Of a stretch of DNA of 64,000 nucleotides, positions 41,075 through 50,097 are shown one piece after another. The number at the start of each line of letters is the position of its first letter. Within the stretch, counting starts at the first letter, position 1. The DNA is taken from positions 186,001-250,000 of the forward strand of contig NZ_JABBKX010000005.1 of NCBI RefSeq assembly GCF_012927745.1, in the 5' to 3' direction. The notes beneath the pieces were generated by a model. That model was not told where the DNA came from, ran no database searches, and worked only from the letters and a program-made list of their open reading frames with translations. The position numbers and the translations under genes were made by a program. This DNA comes from Neoroseomonas marina (lineage in GTDB: Bacteria; Pseudomonadota; Alphaproteobacteria; Acetobacterales; Acetobacteraceae).

Positions 41075-42415
41075 TCAGACCGGCAGGCGGATGCGCGCGC
41101 GCAATCCGCCGAGCGGGCTTTCCTCCAGCACGATGTCCCCGCCATGCGCACGGGCGATGTCGCGCGCGATGGCAAGGCCCAGCCCCGTCCCGCCGGCGGA
41201 GAAGGAGGCGAAGGGCTTGAACGCTTCCTCCCGCGATTCCACCGGAATGCCCGGGCCGTCGTCATCGACGGTCACCTGCGCCCAGGCGCCGGCCTCCCCG
41301 CGCGGGACGCGGGCGACCGCCACCGCGATCCGCTGGGCGTGCCTGCGCGCATTGTCGAGCAGGTTGCCCAGGCACCGCTTCAGGGCATCGGCGCGCAGCG
41401 GAAGCACGAGGTCCGGCGTATCGGCCGTGAGGTCCACCCTGGCGCCGTCGCGCCGCGCCTTGGCCGCGACTTCGCCCACCAGCTCCACGAGGTCGGTCGG
41501 CTGCGATTGCTCGATCCCCTCCCCCCGCGCGAAGGACAGGTAGGCGGCGATCAGCCGCTCCATCTCCTCGACGTCCTGGGTCATCGCCTGGGCGTCTTCC
41601 TGCGCCGCGTCGGGCAGCATGGCGAGGCCGAGGCGCAGGCGCGTCAGCGGCGTGCGCAGGTCGTGGCTGATGCCGGCCAGCATCTCGGTCCGGCTTTCGA
41701 CGAAGCGGCGGATGCGGCCCTGCATGGAATTGAAGGCAACCGCGGCCTGTCGTGTCTCGGTCGCGCCCTCGGGCTTCATCGGCCCGATGTCGCGGCCACG
41801 GCCGAAGGCCTCGGCGGCCTCGGCCAGCCGCCGCACCGCGCGCACCTGGTTCTTCATGAACAGCGCGGCCGCCGCGAAGAGCAGGAGCGAGGAGCCCACT
41901 ACCCAGATGACGAAGAGGTACAGCGTGCCGCTGAACAGGCGCTTGCGCGGCGCTTCCACGTGCAGCACGCCGTCGGGCAGCTGCACGCGGATGATCACGC
42001 TGCGTGGGTCGGACTGCCAGTCGGCGTCGAAAGGCAGGCGCACGCGCTCGTTGATCGCGGCTTCCAGGTCCTCCTCGAGCGGCAGCAGCGGCAGGGAGGC
42101 GCCGCGATTCGCCGAAGGCCCGAGCGACGCGCCGGTCTCGAATGCGAGGGACAGGTCGAGGCGCCAGGCTGCCTCGCGGAAGATCCAGCCGCGGTCGTCC
42201 GGCTTGGGATTGCGCGCCAGGAGCTCCACCACCATCGCGACGTCGCCCGCCACGCCGGCGGCAAGCCGCCGCGAGATCACGTCGAGGTGGTTCCCGTAGA
42301 ACAGATACAGGGCGATGACCTGCAGGACGACCAGCGGCACCAGGATGATGAGCAAGGTGCGGCCGAGCAGCCCCCGCGGGACCAGGCTCCGCCCGACGCG
42401 CTCGATCCACCCCAC
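41075..42415 (-). CDS. Sensor histidine kinase (EnvZ-like)
   Basis: Membrane histidine kinase of 446 aa. TM1 is at about 18-40, a periplasmic sensor loop of ~125 residues follows, TM2 is at about 166-190, then a HAMP. The H-box is AGISHDLRTPLTRLRLGL, the N-box is LGNLLDNARRHAQ, G1 is DDDGPGIP and G2 is GGTGLGLAIARD. The start is GTG. It is 7 nt after the OmpR-type regulator gene, so the two form a cognate pair; the signal is unknown. Third gene of a marR-ompR-kinase operon. Confidence 0.93.
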   Translation of the reverse strand: MGWIERVGRSLVPRGLLGRTLLIILVPLVVLQVIALYLFYGNHLDVISRRLAAGVAGDVAMVVELLARNPKPDDRGWIFREAAWRLDLSLAFETGASLGPSANRGASLPLLPLEEDLEAAINERVRLPFDADWQSDPRSVIIRVQLPDGVLHVEAPRKRLFSGTLYLFVIWVVGSSLLLFAAAALFMKNQVRAVRRLAEAAEAFGRGRDIGPMKPEGATETRQAAVAFNSMQGRIRRFVESRTEMLAGISHDLRTPLTRLRLGLAMLPDAAQEDAQAMTQDVEEMERLIAAYLSFARGEGIEQSQPTDLVELVGEVAAKARRDGARVDLTADTPDLVLPLRADALKRCLGNLLDNARRHAQRIAVAVARVPRGEAGAWAQVTVDDDGPGIPVESREEAFKPFASFSAGGTGLGLAIARDIARAHGGDIVLEESPLGGLRARIRLPV

Positions 42416-42422
42416 GGCGCTG

Positions 42423-43139
42423 CTACGGCCCCGGCCGCAGGACGTAGCCGCGATGGCGGATCGTCTGGATGAACCGCGGCTCGCGCGGGTCCACCTCCAC
42501 CTTGCGGCGCAGGCGCGTCACCTGCACGTCGATGGCACGTTCGCCGGCCTCGGGCGTGCCCAGCGCCTCGCCGATGTCCTCGCGGCTCAGGACGTCGCCC
42601 GCCCGGCGCGCGAGGGCCTGCAGCAGGGCGGCCTCGCCCCCGGTCAGCCGCACGACGCCGTCGGGACCGCGCAGCTCCGCCCGCTCGATATCGAACCACC
42701 GCGCGCCGAGCTGCACCGGCGCGGCGGCCAGGGGCTGCGGCGTGGCGGACGGCGCAGCGCGGCGAAGGATGGTGCGGATGCGGAGCGCGAGTTCACGCGG
42801 GTCGAAGGGCTTCGCGAGGTAGTCGTCGACGCCGTGCTCGAAGCCGCTGATGCGGTCTTCGGGCGCGCCGCGTGCCGTCAGCATCACGATCGGCACCTCG
42901 TTGCCTTCCGTCCGCAGGCTCTCGGTCAGGTCGAGGCCCGATTCGCCGGGCATCATCACGTCGAGGACCAGCAGGTCGTAGGTCATCGAGGACAGGGCCC
43001 GGCGGGCCGCCGCCGCGTCGGGGGCCGAGGTCACGCGAAAGCCCTGCTCGGTCAGGTAGCGCTGCAGCAGCGACCGCAGGCGGGCATCGTCGTCCACCAC
43101 CAGCAGATGCGCGGTCTCGGCGGCGGCAGCGGTGGTCAT
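42423..43139 (-). CDS. OmpR-family response regulator (PetR-like)
   Basis: Two-domain regulator of 238 aa. The receiver domain has acidic D16-D18, phospho-acceptor D60 (LLVLDVMMPGESG) and the TARG switch region. The C-terminal winged helix of the OmpR/PhoB type includes REDIGEALGTPEAGERAIDVQVTRLRRKVE and RGYVLRPG. The MarR-OmpR gene order matches petP-petR of Rhodobacter capsulatus, so a role in respiration-linked regulation is possible (inference). Its ATG overlaps the marR stop (ATGA). Confidence 0.92.
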   Translation of the reverse strand: MTTAAAAETAHLLVVDDDARLRSLLQRYLTEQGFRVTSAPDAAAARRALSSMTYDLLVLDVMMPGESGLDLTESLRTEGNEVPIVMLTARGAPEDRISGFEHGVDDYLAKPFDPRELALRIRTILRRAAPSATPQPLAAAPVQLGARWFDIERAELRGPDGVVRLTGGEAALLQALARRAGDVLSREDIGEALGTPEAGERAIDVQVTRLRRKVEVDPREPRFIQTIRHRGYVLRPGP

Positions 43140-43693
43140 CGGCTCGTTCCCGGCTCGGCGGCCGGTCCCTCCAGCAACTCGAAGGCGGCGGTCGCCTGTT
43201 CGCCCATCAGGCCGCGCATCACGCGGCGGAAGCCTTCGACGGCGACCGGCCCGGCCTCGCGGTAGGCGCGCATGATCGTCTCGCGCTGCCGCTCGAACAA
43301 GCGGCGCTCGAGGGCCGCGCCCTTCTCGGTCAGGGTCAGCAGGCGCTGCCGGCGGTCGCTGCGGCCCGGGGTCTGGGTGACGTAGCCGTCCTCGACCATC
43401 GGCTGCAGCACCCGCCCCAGGCTCTGCTTGGTGATGGCGAGGATGCCGAGGAGATCCCCGACCGTGATCCCCGGCCGGCGGCCGACGAAATGCAGCACGC
43501 GGTGATGGGCGCGGCCCATGCCGAGCTCGACCAGGATCTCGTCCGCCCCGGCGGTGAAATCCCGGTAGCCGAAGAACAGCAGGTCCTGGGCAAGACGCAG
43601 CTCCTCCTCCCGCAGGAAGAGAAGGTTGCGCCCGGCCGGCAGGGGGCTGCGTTCCGGGACCTCGGCGCTCTGCGCGCTGATCTTGGCTGGCAT
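43136..43693 (-). CDS. MarR-family regulator (PetP-like)
   Basis: MarR winged-helix regulator of 185 aa with a long N-terminal extension. The DNA-binding part is RPGITVGDLLGILAITKQSLGRVLQPMVEDGYV with the wing TPGRSDRRQRLLTLTEKG. The N-terminal LREEELRLAQDLLFFGYRDFTAGADEIL helix is typical of PetP-type members. First gene of the operon with an OmpR regulator and kinase, divergent from ilvE across a 138-nt control region. It may bind there and regulate both directions (inference). Confidence 0.9.
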   Translation of the reverse strand: MPAKISAQSAEVPERSPLPAGRNLLFLREEELRLAQDLLFFGYRDFTAGADEILVELGMGRAHHRVLHFVGRRPGITVGDLLGILAITKQSLGRVLQPMVEDGYVTQTPGRSDRRQRLLTLTEKGAALERRLFERQRETIMRAYREAGPVAVEGFRRVMRGLMGEQATAAFELLEGPAAEPGTSR

Positions 43694-43727
43694 GACCTGG
43701 CGTGGGCCTCCGCTTGGGTCAGTATCA

Positions 43728-43756
43728 TTGACGCATCGGACGTGTCATTCTAACTT
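43728..43756 (+). promoter_or_regulatory. Candidate sigma-70 promoter for ilvE
   Basis: TTGACG (43728-43733) is followed by a 17-bp spacer and TAACTT (43751-43756), about 75 bases before the ilvE ATG, in the most AT-rich part of the divergent region. On the opposite strand ATGACA and GATACT, 16 bp apart, overlap the same stretch and could serve marR. The match is by eye. Confidence 0.5.
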
Positions 43757-43831
43757 CCGACCATCACAAGCAACATTCTTTCGTCTTGCTACCCAGATCC
43801 GAACGCACAAGAACCCGGAAGGATACGCAGC

Positions 43832-44908
43832 ATGGGCCAGTTCCCGATCGCGCGCACCACCGCGCCGAAGCAGAAGCCTGCCGACGACCAGCTCACCTTC
43901 GGCAAGGCCATGACGGACCACATGTTCCTCATGAACTACGAGGAGGGGAAGGGTTGGCACAATCCGCGCATCGAGCCGTACGGGCCGCTGACCCTCGATC
44001 CCGCCACCTCGGTGCTGCATTACGGCCAGGCGATCTTCGACGGACTCAAGGCCTTCCGCGGCGATGACGGGCAGATCCGCCTGTTCCGCGCCCAACGCCA
44101 TGCCGAGCGCTTCAACCGCTCCGCCCAGCTGATGTGCATGCCGGAGCTGCCGGTGGACATCATCCGCCAGTCCTTCGACGCGCTGGTGGGCGTGGATGCG
44201 GATTGGGTGCCGCGCAAGGCGGGCACCTCGCTCTACCTGCGTCCGACCATCATCGCGACGGACGTCATGCTGGGCGTGCATCCGGCGCACAGCCTGCTGT
44301 ACTTCCTCATCCTCTCGCCGGTCGGCTCCTACTACAAGGAAGGGGTGAAGCCGGTGCGCATCCTGGCGTCCGACAAGCACGTCCGCGCGGTGAAGGGCGG
44401 CACGGGCGAGGCCAAGACGGCGGCGAACTACGCGCAGTCCCTCTCGGGCCAGGTCGATGCGGCGGCGGCAGGCTACACGCAGGTGCTCTACCTCGATGGC
44501 GTGCACCGCAAGTACCTCGACGAGGTCGGCACCATGAACATCATGCTGCGGATCGGCGACGAGGTGATCACGCCCCCACTCGCGGGCACCATCCTCGACG
44601 GCGTGACGCGCGCCTCCACGCTGCAGCTGATGCGCGACTGGGGCCTGAGGGTGAGCGAGCGGGCGATCACGATCGACGAGGTGATGGAAGCCGGCCGCAA
44701 CGGCTCGCTGAAGGAGATGTGGGGCACGGGCACGGCCGCGGTCGTCTCCCCGGTCGGCACGCTCGGCTACAAGGGCGAGGACATCCTGATCAACAACGGC
44801 GAGACCGGCGAGCTGACGCAGCGGCTGTACGACGCGATCGTGGGCATCCAGTACGGGCGCACCAACGACCCGCACAACTGGACGACCATCGTCCCGCCCG
44901 CCGTCTGA
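43832..44908 (+). CDS. ilvE: Branched-chain amino acid aminotransferase
   Basis: Fold-type IV PLP enzyme of 358 aa that transaminates Val, Leu and Ile with 2-oxoglutarate. It belongs to the long (BCAT2-like) type: LTFGKAMTDHMFLMNYEEGKGWHNPRIEPYGPL, then VLHYGQAIFDGLKAFRG. The PLP lysine is K195 in GGTGEAKTAANYAQSL, and LDGVTRASTLQLMRDWGL and MWGTGTAAVVSPVG are the cofactor-phosphate and substrate segments. It diverges from the MarR-OmpR-kinase operon, an arrangement widespread in alphaproteobacteria. Confidence 0.95.
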   Translation: MGQFPIARTTAPKQKPADDQLTFGKAMTDHMFLMNYEEGKGWHNPRIEPYGPLTLDPATSVLHYGQAIFDGLKAFRGDDGQIRLFRAQRHAERFNRSAQLMCMPELPVDIIRQSFDALVGVDADWVPRKAGTSLYLRPTIIATDVMLGVHPAHSLLYFLILSPVGSYYKEGVKPVRILASDKHVRAVKGGTGEAKTAANYAQSLSGQVDAAAAGYTQVLYLDGVHRKYLDEVGTMNIMLRIGDEVITPPLAGTILDGVTRASTLQLMRDWGLRVSERAITIDEVMEAGRNGSLKEMWGTGTAAVVSPVGTLGYKGEDILINNGETGELTQRLYDAIVGIQYGRTNDPHNWTTIVPPAV

Positions 44909-44927
44909 GGTGGCCGCGACCGACGGC

Positions 44928-45440
44928 ATGTTCCGCGAGGCGCGGGCGGCCGACGCCCCCGCCATCGCGGCGCTGCTGACGGAGTGCTGGCAGGACGCCT
45001 ATGCCGGGCTGCTGCCGGCGGCCCTGCTGCGGCACCGGCTGCCGGCGCTGCACCGGGAAGCCTGGGCCGCGCATTTCGGCGCCCCGCGCCCGGGAATCGT
45101 GCTGCTCGCCGAGGGGTCGGACGGACTGCGGGGCTTCTGCGCCGCCTGGCTCGAGGGCGACGAAGCCTATGTCGACAACCTGCACCTGCGGCCCGGCTTG
45201 CGTGGCGGCGGCGTCGGACGGGGCCTGCTCGGCCGGGCGGTCGCCGCGCTTGCCGCGCGGGGCGCGACACGGGCGGCGCTGACCATCATCGACGGCAACG
45301 AGGGCGCGCTGCGGTTCTACCAGCGCCTCGGCGGCGTCGCCGGCGCGCCCTACCCGGACCTGCTGCACGGCGAGGCGGTCACCTACCGCCGCATCGCCTG
45401 GGCCGACGCGGCGGTGCTGGTCGCCGCCTGCGCGGCGTGA
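44928..45440 (+). CDS. GNAT family N-acetyltransferase
   Basis: GNAT of about 170 aa. The acetyl-CoA motif is LRPGLRGGGVGRGLLGRAVAAL and the motif B region is ALTIIDGNEGALRFYQRLGG. I start at ATG 44928 (MFREARAADAP), the usual N-terminal strand; a GTG at 44910, two bases after the ilvE stop, would add six residues. It follows ilvE closely and may be co-transcribed. The substrate is unknown. Confidence 0.83.
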   Translation: MFREARAADAPAIAALLTECWQDAYAGLLPAALLRHRLPALHREAWAAHFGAPRPGIVLLAEGSDGLRGFCAAWLEGDEAYVDNLHLRPGLRGGGVGRGLLGRAVAALAARGATRAALTIIDGNEGALRFYQRLGGVAGAPYPDLLHGEAVTYRRIAWADAAVLVAACAA

Positions 45441-46283
45441 TCAATCCTCGAGGCTGAAGGCGTCGCGCGGGGACGGCGTCTTCCGCGAATACTCGATCGC
45501 GGTGTATCCGCCGCCCTGGTAGCGCTCGGTGACCGGATCGGCGGTGATGCCGCCGACTTCGGAACGCCAGGGCTCCGCGGAATCCTGCGGCGCCCAGCCG
45601 ATGCGATCCCGGTGATCCTTGCCCCAAAAGGTCGCCGGATTGTTCGAGCAGGCCCAGATGACGGCATGGCCGGTGCGCGGCGTGTGCACGCAGCGTTCGA
45701 TCAGCCGCGTCAGGTCGGCATAGGACAGCCAGGTCGAGAGCATCCGCCGGTCGATCGGCTGCGGGAAGCAGGACCCGATGCGCAGGTTGACGTTCTCGAT
45801 CCCATGCTTGTCCCAGTACATGCGGCCCATCAGCTCGCCATAGGCCTTGGACAGGCCGTAATAGCCATCGGGGCGGAAGGCGCAGTCGTAGTCCAGCCGT
45901 TCATTGTTGCCGGTCGGCCGTTCGTGGAAGCCGATGGAGTGGTTGCTGCTCGCGAAGACGACGCGCGCACCCTCCCGCCGGGCGGCCTCGTAGACGTGAT
46001 AGAGGCCGCGGATGTTGGGGCCGAGCACCTCCTCGAAGGGGCGCTCCACGGAGACGCCGCCGAAATGCAGGATGGCGCCGCAGCCTTCGGCCTGGCGCAG
46101 CAGCGCGACGCCGTCGTTGAGGTCCGACTTCACGAAACTCGCGCCCGACGGCAGCGGGTCCGGGAAGGGCACGATGTCCGTGAGGCGCAGGCGCCAGCCC
46201 TGCTCGCCCAGCGCCTTCGCCAGGTGGCGGCCGAGATTGCCGGAGGCACCGGTGAGGAGGACGGGCTTCGAGGGTGCGGTCAT
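45441..46283 (-). CDS. udh: Uronate dehydrogenase
   Basis: NAD-dependent SDR-extended enzyme of 280 aa, predicted to oxidise D-glucuronate or D-galacturonate to the aldarolactone. The Rossmann motif is LTGASGNLGRHL (10-21), the Udh hallmark is FASSNHSIGFH (110-120), and the catalytic Tyr and Lys are Y142 and K146 (YYGLSK). The C-terminal IGWAPQDSAEPW is typical. It is the last gene of the minus-strand unit after the TRAP transporter genes (4 nt after dctM), which suggests the transporter delivers a uronate or its aldarate. Confidence 0.88.
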   Translation of the reverse strand: MTAPSKPVLLTGASGNLGRHLAKALGEQGWRLRLTDIVPFPDPLPSGASFVKSDLNDGVALLRQAEGCGAILHFGGVSVERPFEEVLGPNIRGLYHVYEAARREGARVVFASSNHSIGFHERPTGNNERLDYDCAFRPDGYYGLSKAYGELMGRMYWDKHGIENVNLRIGSCFPQPIDRRMLSTWLSYADLTRLIERCVHTPRTGHAVIWACSNNPATFWGKDHRDRIGWAPQDSAEPWRSEVGGITADPVTERYQGGGYTAIEYSRKTPSPRDAFSLED

Positions 46284-46287
46284 GGCG

Positions 46288-47586
46288 TCAGGCTCCGTAG
46301 CCGAGCAACAGGCGCGGCAGGGTGAGGGATATCGCCGGCCAATAGGTGGTCAGCGCCAGGGCGACGAGGATCGCACCCCAGAAGGGGATGATGGTCCGCA
46401 TGATGTGCTCGATGCGGATCTGCCCGATGGCGCAGCCGACGAAGAGCACCGCGCCCACCGGTGGTGTCGTCAGCCCGAGGCCGAGGTTCATCATCATCAC
46501 CATGCCGAACTGCACCGGGTCCATGCCGATGGCGACGACCACCGGCAGGAAGATCGGCGTGGTGATCAGGATCAGCGCCGCCATGTCCATCACGCAGCCG
46601 AGCAGCAGCAGGCAGACGTTGATCAGCAGCAGGATGACGATCGGGTTGTCGCTGATCGCGAGCATGCCCTCGGTCAGGATGTCCGGCAGGCGGTACATCG
46701 CGAGCAGCCAGGCGAAGGCCGTCGCCGTGCCGACCAGCAGGAAGACGACGGCGGTGGTGCGCACCGACGCCCGCACGGCGACGAGGAAGTTCTGCCAGGA
46801 CAGCGCGCGATACACGACGAGCGTCACGGCCAGCGCCCAGATCGCGCCGAACGCCGCGCTTTCCGTCACCGTGAAGACGCCGGTCAGCACGCCGCCCAGG
46901 ATGATGAAGGCGGTGAAGAGGCCGGGCAGCGCGTCGACGAAGGCCCAGGCCAGGTGCCGGAAGCCCTTCCAGCCATCGGCCGGGTAGCCGCGCCGCACCG
47001 CCATCACATAGGCCGCGATGCCGAGGAAGAGGCACATCAGCACCCCCGGCACGATGCCCGCGATGAACAGCGCCGAGACCGAGATGCCCCCGCCCGCCGC
47101 CAGCGAATAGAGAATCATGTTGTGGCTGGGCGGGATGAGGATGCCGGCGATGGAGGAGGTCACGGTCAGCGACACCGCGTAGTCCACGCCGTAGCCCTTG
47201 GCCTTCATCGCCGGGATCAGGATCACGCCGGTCGCCGAGGTGTCGGCCACCGCCGAGCCCGAGATGCCGCCGAACAGCATCGAGGTGGAGACGTCCACCA
47301 TGCCGAGCCCGCCGCGCATCCAGCCCACGCAGGCCGAGGCGAGGGCGATCAGCCGTCGCGCAATGCCGCCATGGAGCATGATCTCGCCGGCGAAGATGAA
47401 GAAGGGGATGGCGAGGAGGGCGAAGATGCTCATCCCCGAAGCCATCTGCTGGAACACGACGGCGGGGTTGAGCCCTTCGTAGATGAAGCCCACCGCCGCC
47501 GCGATGCCGAGGCAGAAGGCCACCGGCACGCCCGCGACGACGAGGCCGCCGAAGACCAGGAAGATCAGGATCAGTCCGAATTCCAC
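46288..47586 (-). CDS. TRAP transporter large permease (DctM)
   Basis: Large TRAP permease of 432 aa with about 12 hydrophobic helices. DctM signatures are LAIPFFIFAGEIMLHGGIARRL, MLFGGISGSAVADTSATGVILIPAM, SSIAGILIPPSHNMILYSLAAGGG and LGLTTPPVGAVLFVGCAIG. The start is GTG, 4 nt after dctQ. It works with the DctQ and DctP genes immediately upstream. The context of uronate dehydrogenase and sugar-acid dehydratase suggests a hexuronate or aldonate/aldarate substrate (inference). Confidence 0.95.
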   Translation of the reverse strand: MEFGLILIFLVFGGLVVAGVPVAFCLGIAAAVGFIYEGLNPAVVFQQMASGMSIFALLAIPFFIFAGEIMLHGGIARRLIALASACVGWMRGGLGMVDVSTSMLFGGISGSAVADTSATGVILIPAMKAKGYGVDYAVSLTVTSSIAGILIPPSHNMILYSLAAGGGISVSALFIAGIVPGVLMCLFLGIAAYVMAVRRGYPADGWKGFRHLAWAFVDALPGLFTAFIILGGVLTGVFTVTESAAFGAIWALAVTLVVYRALSWQNFLVAVRASVRTTAVVFLLVGTATAFAWLLAMYRLPDILTEGMLAISDNPIVILLLINVCLLLLGCVMDMAALILITTPIFLPVVVAIGMDPVQFGMVMMMNLGLGLTTPPVGAVLFVGCAIGQIRIEHIMRTIIPFWGAILVALALTTYWPAISLTLPRLLLGYGA

Positions 47587-47590
47587 GACG

Positions 47591-48106
47591 CTACTCCAGG
47601 AAGGCTGCCGCGACGCCGCGCTTCTCGGGTGCGTCGGTGGAAAGGATGTCCCTGAGCACCTGCTCGATGGCGTAGAGCGTCATGAGCGCGCCCCCCACCA
47701 CCATCGGAACGTAGGTCCAGCCCTGGCTGATGCCGAGCAGCGGGATCTTGAAGTTCGCCACCGTGCCGACGAGTTCCCAGGACCACCAGGCCATGCCGGC
47801 GCCGAAGACGCCCATCAGCGCGTCGCAGCCGATGGCGACGATGCGCTGCAGCCCGCCCGGCAGCATCTCCCGCACGCCCAGGACCGAGAGGTGGAAGCGT
47901 TCCCGCACCCCCACCGCCGCGACGGGCATCGCGATGGCGAGGATGCAGAGCGTTGCCGCGCGCTCGATCCAGGTCGGCGTGTCGTTCAGCACGTAGCGGC
48001 CGAAGACGAGCCATCCCATCATGGCGAGGAGGCCGACGAGCGCTGCGCCGGCCACCGTCACCGTCAGCGCCGACAGGATGTCGAGCGCGCGGCTGAATGC
48101 CTTCAC
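47591..48106 (-). CDS. TRAP transporter small permease (DctQ)
   Basis: Small TRAP permease of 171 aa with four hydrophobic segments and the conserved WIERAATLCILAIAMPVAAVGVRERFHLSV loop (the FGRYVLNDTPTWIER pattern common in sugar-acid TRAP DctQ subunits). The C-terminal GWTYVPMVVGGALMTLYAIEQ is standard. It overlaps the dctP stop by 4 nt and is followed by dctM after 4 nt, so the three subunits are co-translated. Confidence 0.92.
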   Translation of the reverse strand: MKAFSRALDILSALTVTVAGAALVGLLAMMGWLVFGRYVLNDTPTWIERAATLCILAIAMPVAAVGVRERFHLSVLGVREMLPGGLQRIVAIGCDALMGVFGAGMAWWSWELVGTVANFKIPLLGISQGWTYVPMVVGGALMTLYAIEQVLRDILSTDAPEKRGVAAAFLE

Positions 48107-49104
48107 GGCAGGGCGCGGATCTGCTGCACCAGGGCCGCGAGGCGGGCGTCCGCGGCGTATTTCGCGTAGACCGGCTCCATCAGGGTCGCCCAGGGGGCCC
48201 GGTCCTGGATCTCGATCACGGTCACGCCCGCGGCGACGACACGCTCGCGCGAGACGCGCTCGCGATCGGCCCAGGCGGCGCGCTGGATGCGGGCGGATTC
48301 ACGCGCCGCATCGCGCAGGATGGCACGCTCCTGCTCGTTCAGCCGACGCCAGCGCTGCTGGGAGACGGCGAGGACCTCCGGCACGTTGGAGTGCTCGGTG
48401 GTGGAATAGTAGCGCGCGACCTCGAAGTGGCGGGTCGATTCGTAGGACGGCCAGTTGTTCTCCGCCCCGTCGATGACGCCCGACTGCAGCGAGGTGAAGA
48501 CCTCGCCGAAGGGCAGCGGCGTCGGGTTGGCGTTGAGCGCCCGCATCAGATCGATCCAGAGGTCCGAGGTCTGGACGCGGATCTTCATCCCCCGCAGGTC
48601 GGCCGGCGTGCGCACGGGCCGCGTCGTGTAGATGCTGCGCGCGCCGGCGTCGTACCAGGCGAGCGCGATGATGCCGATGCGCTCGAGGTCGGCCGAGATC
48701 GCCTCGCCCGCCGGCCCGTCGATCGCACGCTGCATGTGCCCGACGTCGCGGAACAGGAAGGGCAGCGTCACGACGTTGGTCGTGGGGGCCAGGTTGTTGA
48801 AGGGCGAGAGGTTGAAGTTCGCGAAGTCGATGGTCCCCAGCCGCATCTGCTGGATGGCCTCGTCCTGCTGGCCCAGCTGCGCCGAATGGAAGGTGCGCAT
48901 GCGGATGCGGTTGCTGGTCCGCTCGCCGACGATGCGGGTGAAGGCATCCATGCCGATGCCGTTCGGGTAGTCGGCGGCATGGATGTTCCAGCCGCGCCAT
49001 TCCTGCGCGGAGGCCGGCGCCGCGGCGAGGCCGACCACGCCGAGCGCGGCGGCCGCGACGGCGGCCAGCAGGGAGCGGCGAGGCCGCTGAGGCTTCGTTG
49101 TCAT
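48103..49104 (-). CDS. TRAP transporter substrate-binding protein (DctP)
   Basis: Periplasmic receptor of 333 aa with a signal peptide ending near residue 34 (ALGVVGLAAAPASAQ). DctP hallmarks are the ligand-Arg motif GMKIRVQTSDLWIDLMRALNANPTPLPFGEVFTSLQSGVIDGAENNW and ESTRHFEVARYYSTTEHSNV. The conserved Arg salt-bridges the carboxylate of the substrate. ATG 49104. A 93-nt gap upstream carries a copy of the cluster's operator-like motif, so dctPQM-udh probably has its own promoter. Confidence 0.94.
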   Translation of the reverse strand: MTTKPQRPRRSLLAAVAAAALGVVGLAAAPASAQEWRGWNIHAADYPNGIGMDAFTRIVGERTSNRIRMRTFHSAQLGQQDEAIQQMRLGTIDFANFNLSPFNNLAPTTNVVTLPFLFRDVGHMQRAIDGPAGEAISADLERIGIIALAWYDAGARSIYTTRPVRTPADLRGMKIRVQTSDLWIDLMRALNANPTPLPFGEVFTSLQSGVIDGAENNWPSYESTRHFEVARYYSTTEHSNVPEVLAVSQQRWRRLNEQERAILRDAARESARIQRAAWADRERVSRERVVAAGVTVIEIQDRAPWATLMEPVYAKYAADARLAALVQQIRALP

Positions 49105-49151
49105 GGACCCATCCTCCTGGCTCGGGGGCGTGGGCCGCCCCTCGAATGCAT

Positions 49152-49168
49152 CAACTGCAATAGCAGAT
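49152..49168. promoter_or_regulatory. Operator-like motif upstream of dctP
   Basis: CAACTGCAATAGCAG (49152-49166) differs by one base from the motif at 50808-50822. It lies 48-62 bases upstream of the dctP ATG. A further GCAGT follows at 49170, giving two right-hand half sites. Probably the binding site of the GntR/FadR regulator encoded at 50094 (inference). Confidence 0.6.
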
Positions 49169-49197
49169 AGCAGTCTGGCGCGCCGCGGCGCCGGCCG

Positions 49198-50097
49198 TCA
49201 ACGGCCGTCCCGGACGAGTCCCCAGCCTGCCATGAGCGTTCCGAGCCGCGCGAGCGAATCCGGGGCGAGCGGCCAGGCGGCGGGCGGGCGCGTCGGCCCG
49301 GCATCCTCGCCCATCAGCGCGAGGGCGGCCTTGACCACCGAGACATTGGCACCGTTCTGCTCCTCGGCGCGCAGCGCCTCGAAGGCGGCGATCGCGGCAA
49401 TGCGCGCATTCGCATCTGCGAGATCACCCGCCCGCAGCGCCTTCAGGATGGCGACCGAACGGTCCGGCGCGACATTGATCAGCCCCGAGGTGAAGCCCTG
49501 CGCGCCGAGTCCCGTCATGGCCGGCGCCCAGGGTTCGGCCAGACCGCAGACGAACAGCACGCCAGGCGCGGCGCGCATGGCGCGCGCCAGCGCCATCATG
49601 TCGGGACTGGCCCATTTCACCGCGACGACGGACGGCAGCGCACACAGCGCCGCGACCGCGCCATCTCCGATGCCGGGATTGCGGAGGTACAGCACGACGG
49701 GCAGCCCGGCTGCTTCCCCGGCGCGTCGGACGTAGTCGACCACGCCACGCGGGCTGACGAAGGGATCGGGCGGCTGGTGCACCATGATCGCATCCGCGCC
49801 GTCGGCCTTGGCCCGTGCCGCGAGGCGCACCGCCTCCTTCACCGACCGCCCGATGCCCGCGACGACGCGCGCGCGGCCCGCGACGATGGCCGGTACCTCG
49901 GCCTGCATCCGCTCCGCCTCGGCGTAGGATAGGCCATAGAACTCCGAGGTGTTGCCGTTGACCGTCAGCGCATCGACGCCCGCCGCGGCGCAGCGCGCGA
50001 CGATGGGCGCGAGACGCGCCGGCGCGATCTCGTCCGCCGCATCGAAGGGGGTGACCAGGATGCCGGAGATGCCGGCCAGCGCCGCCCGCACGGTCAT
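49198..50097 (-). CDS. DapA-family lyase/dehydratase (sugar-acid type)
   Basis: DHDPS/N-acetylneuraminate-lyase family TIM barrel, 299 aa. The Schiff-base lysine is K161 (VVAVKWAS), the catalytic Tyr is Y137 (VVLYLRN), and the substrate-carboxylate loop is VNGNTSEFYGLS (47-58). Members next to IlvD/Edd dehydratases usually act on 2-keto-3-deoxy acids, such as L-2-keto-3-deoxyarabinonate dehydratase or 5-keto-4-deoxyglucarate dehydratase. It overlaps the gntR stop by 4 nt. True dihydrodipicolinate synthase is unlikely given the context and loop sequence. Confidence 0.85.
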   Translation of the reverse strand: MTVRAALAGISGILVTPFDAADEIAPARLAPIVARCAAAGVDALTVNGNTSEFYGLSYAEAERMQAEVPAIVAGRARVVAGIGRSVKEAVRLAARAKADGADAIMVHQPPDPFVSPRGVVDYVRRAGEAAGLPVVLYLRNPGIGDGAVAALCALPSVVAVKWASPDMMALARAMRAAPGVLFVCGLAEPWAPAMTGLGAQGFTSGLINVAPDRSVAILKALRAGDLADANARIAAIAAFEALRAEEQNGANVSVVKAALALMGEDAGPTRPPAAWPLAPDSLARLGTLMAGWGLVRDGR

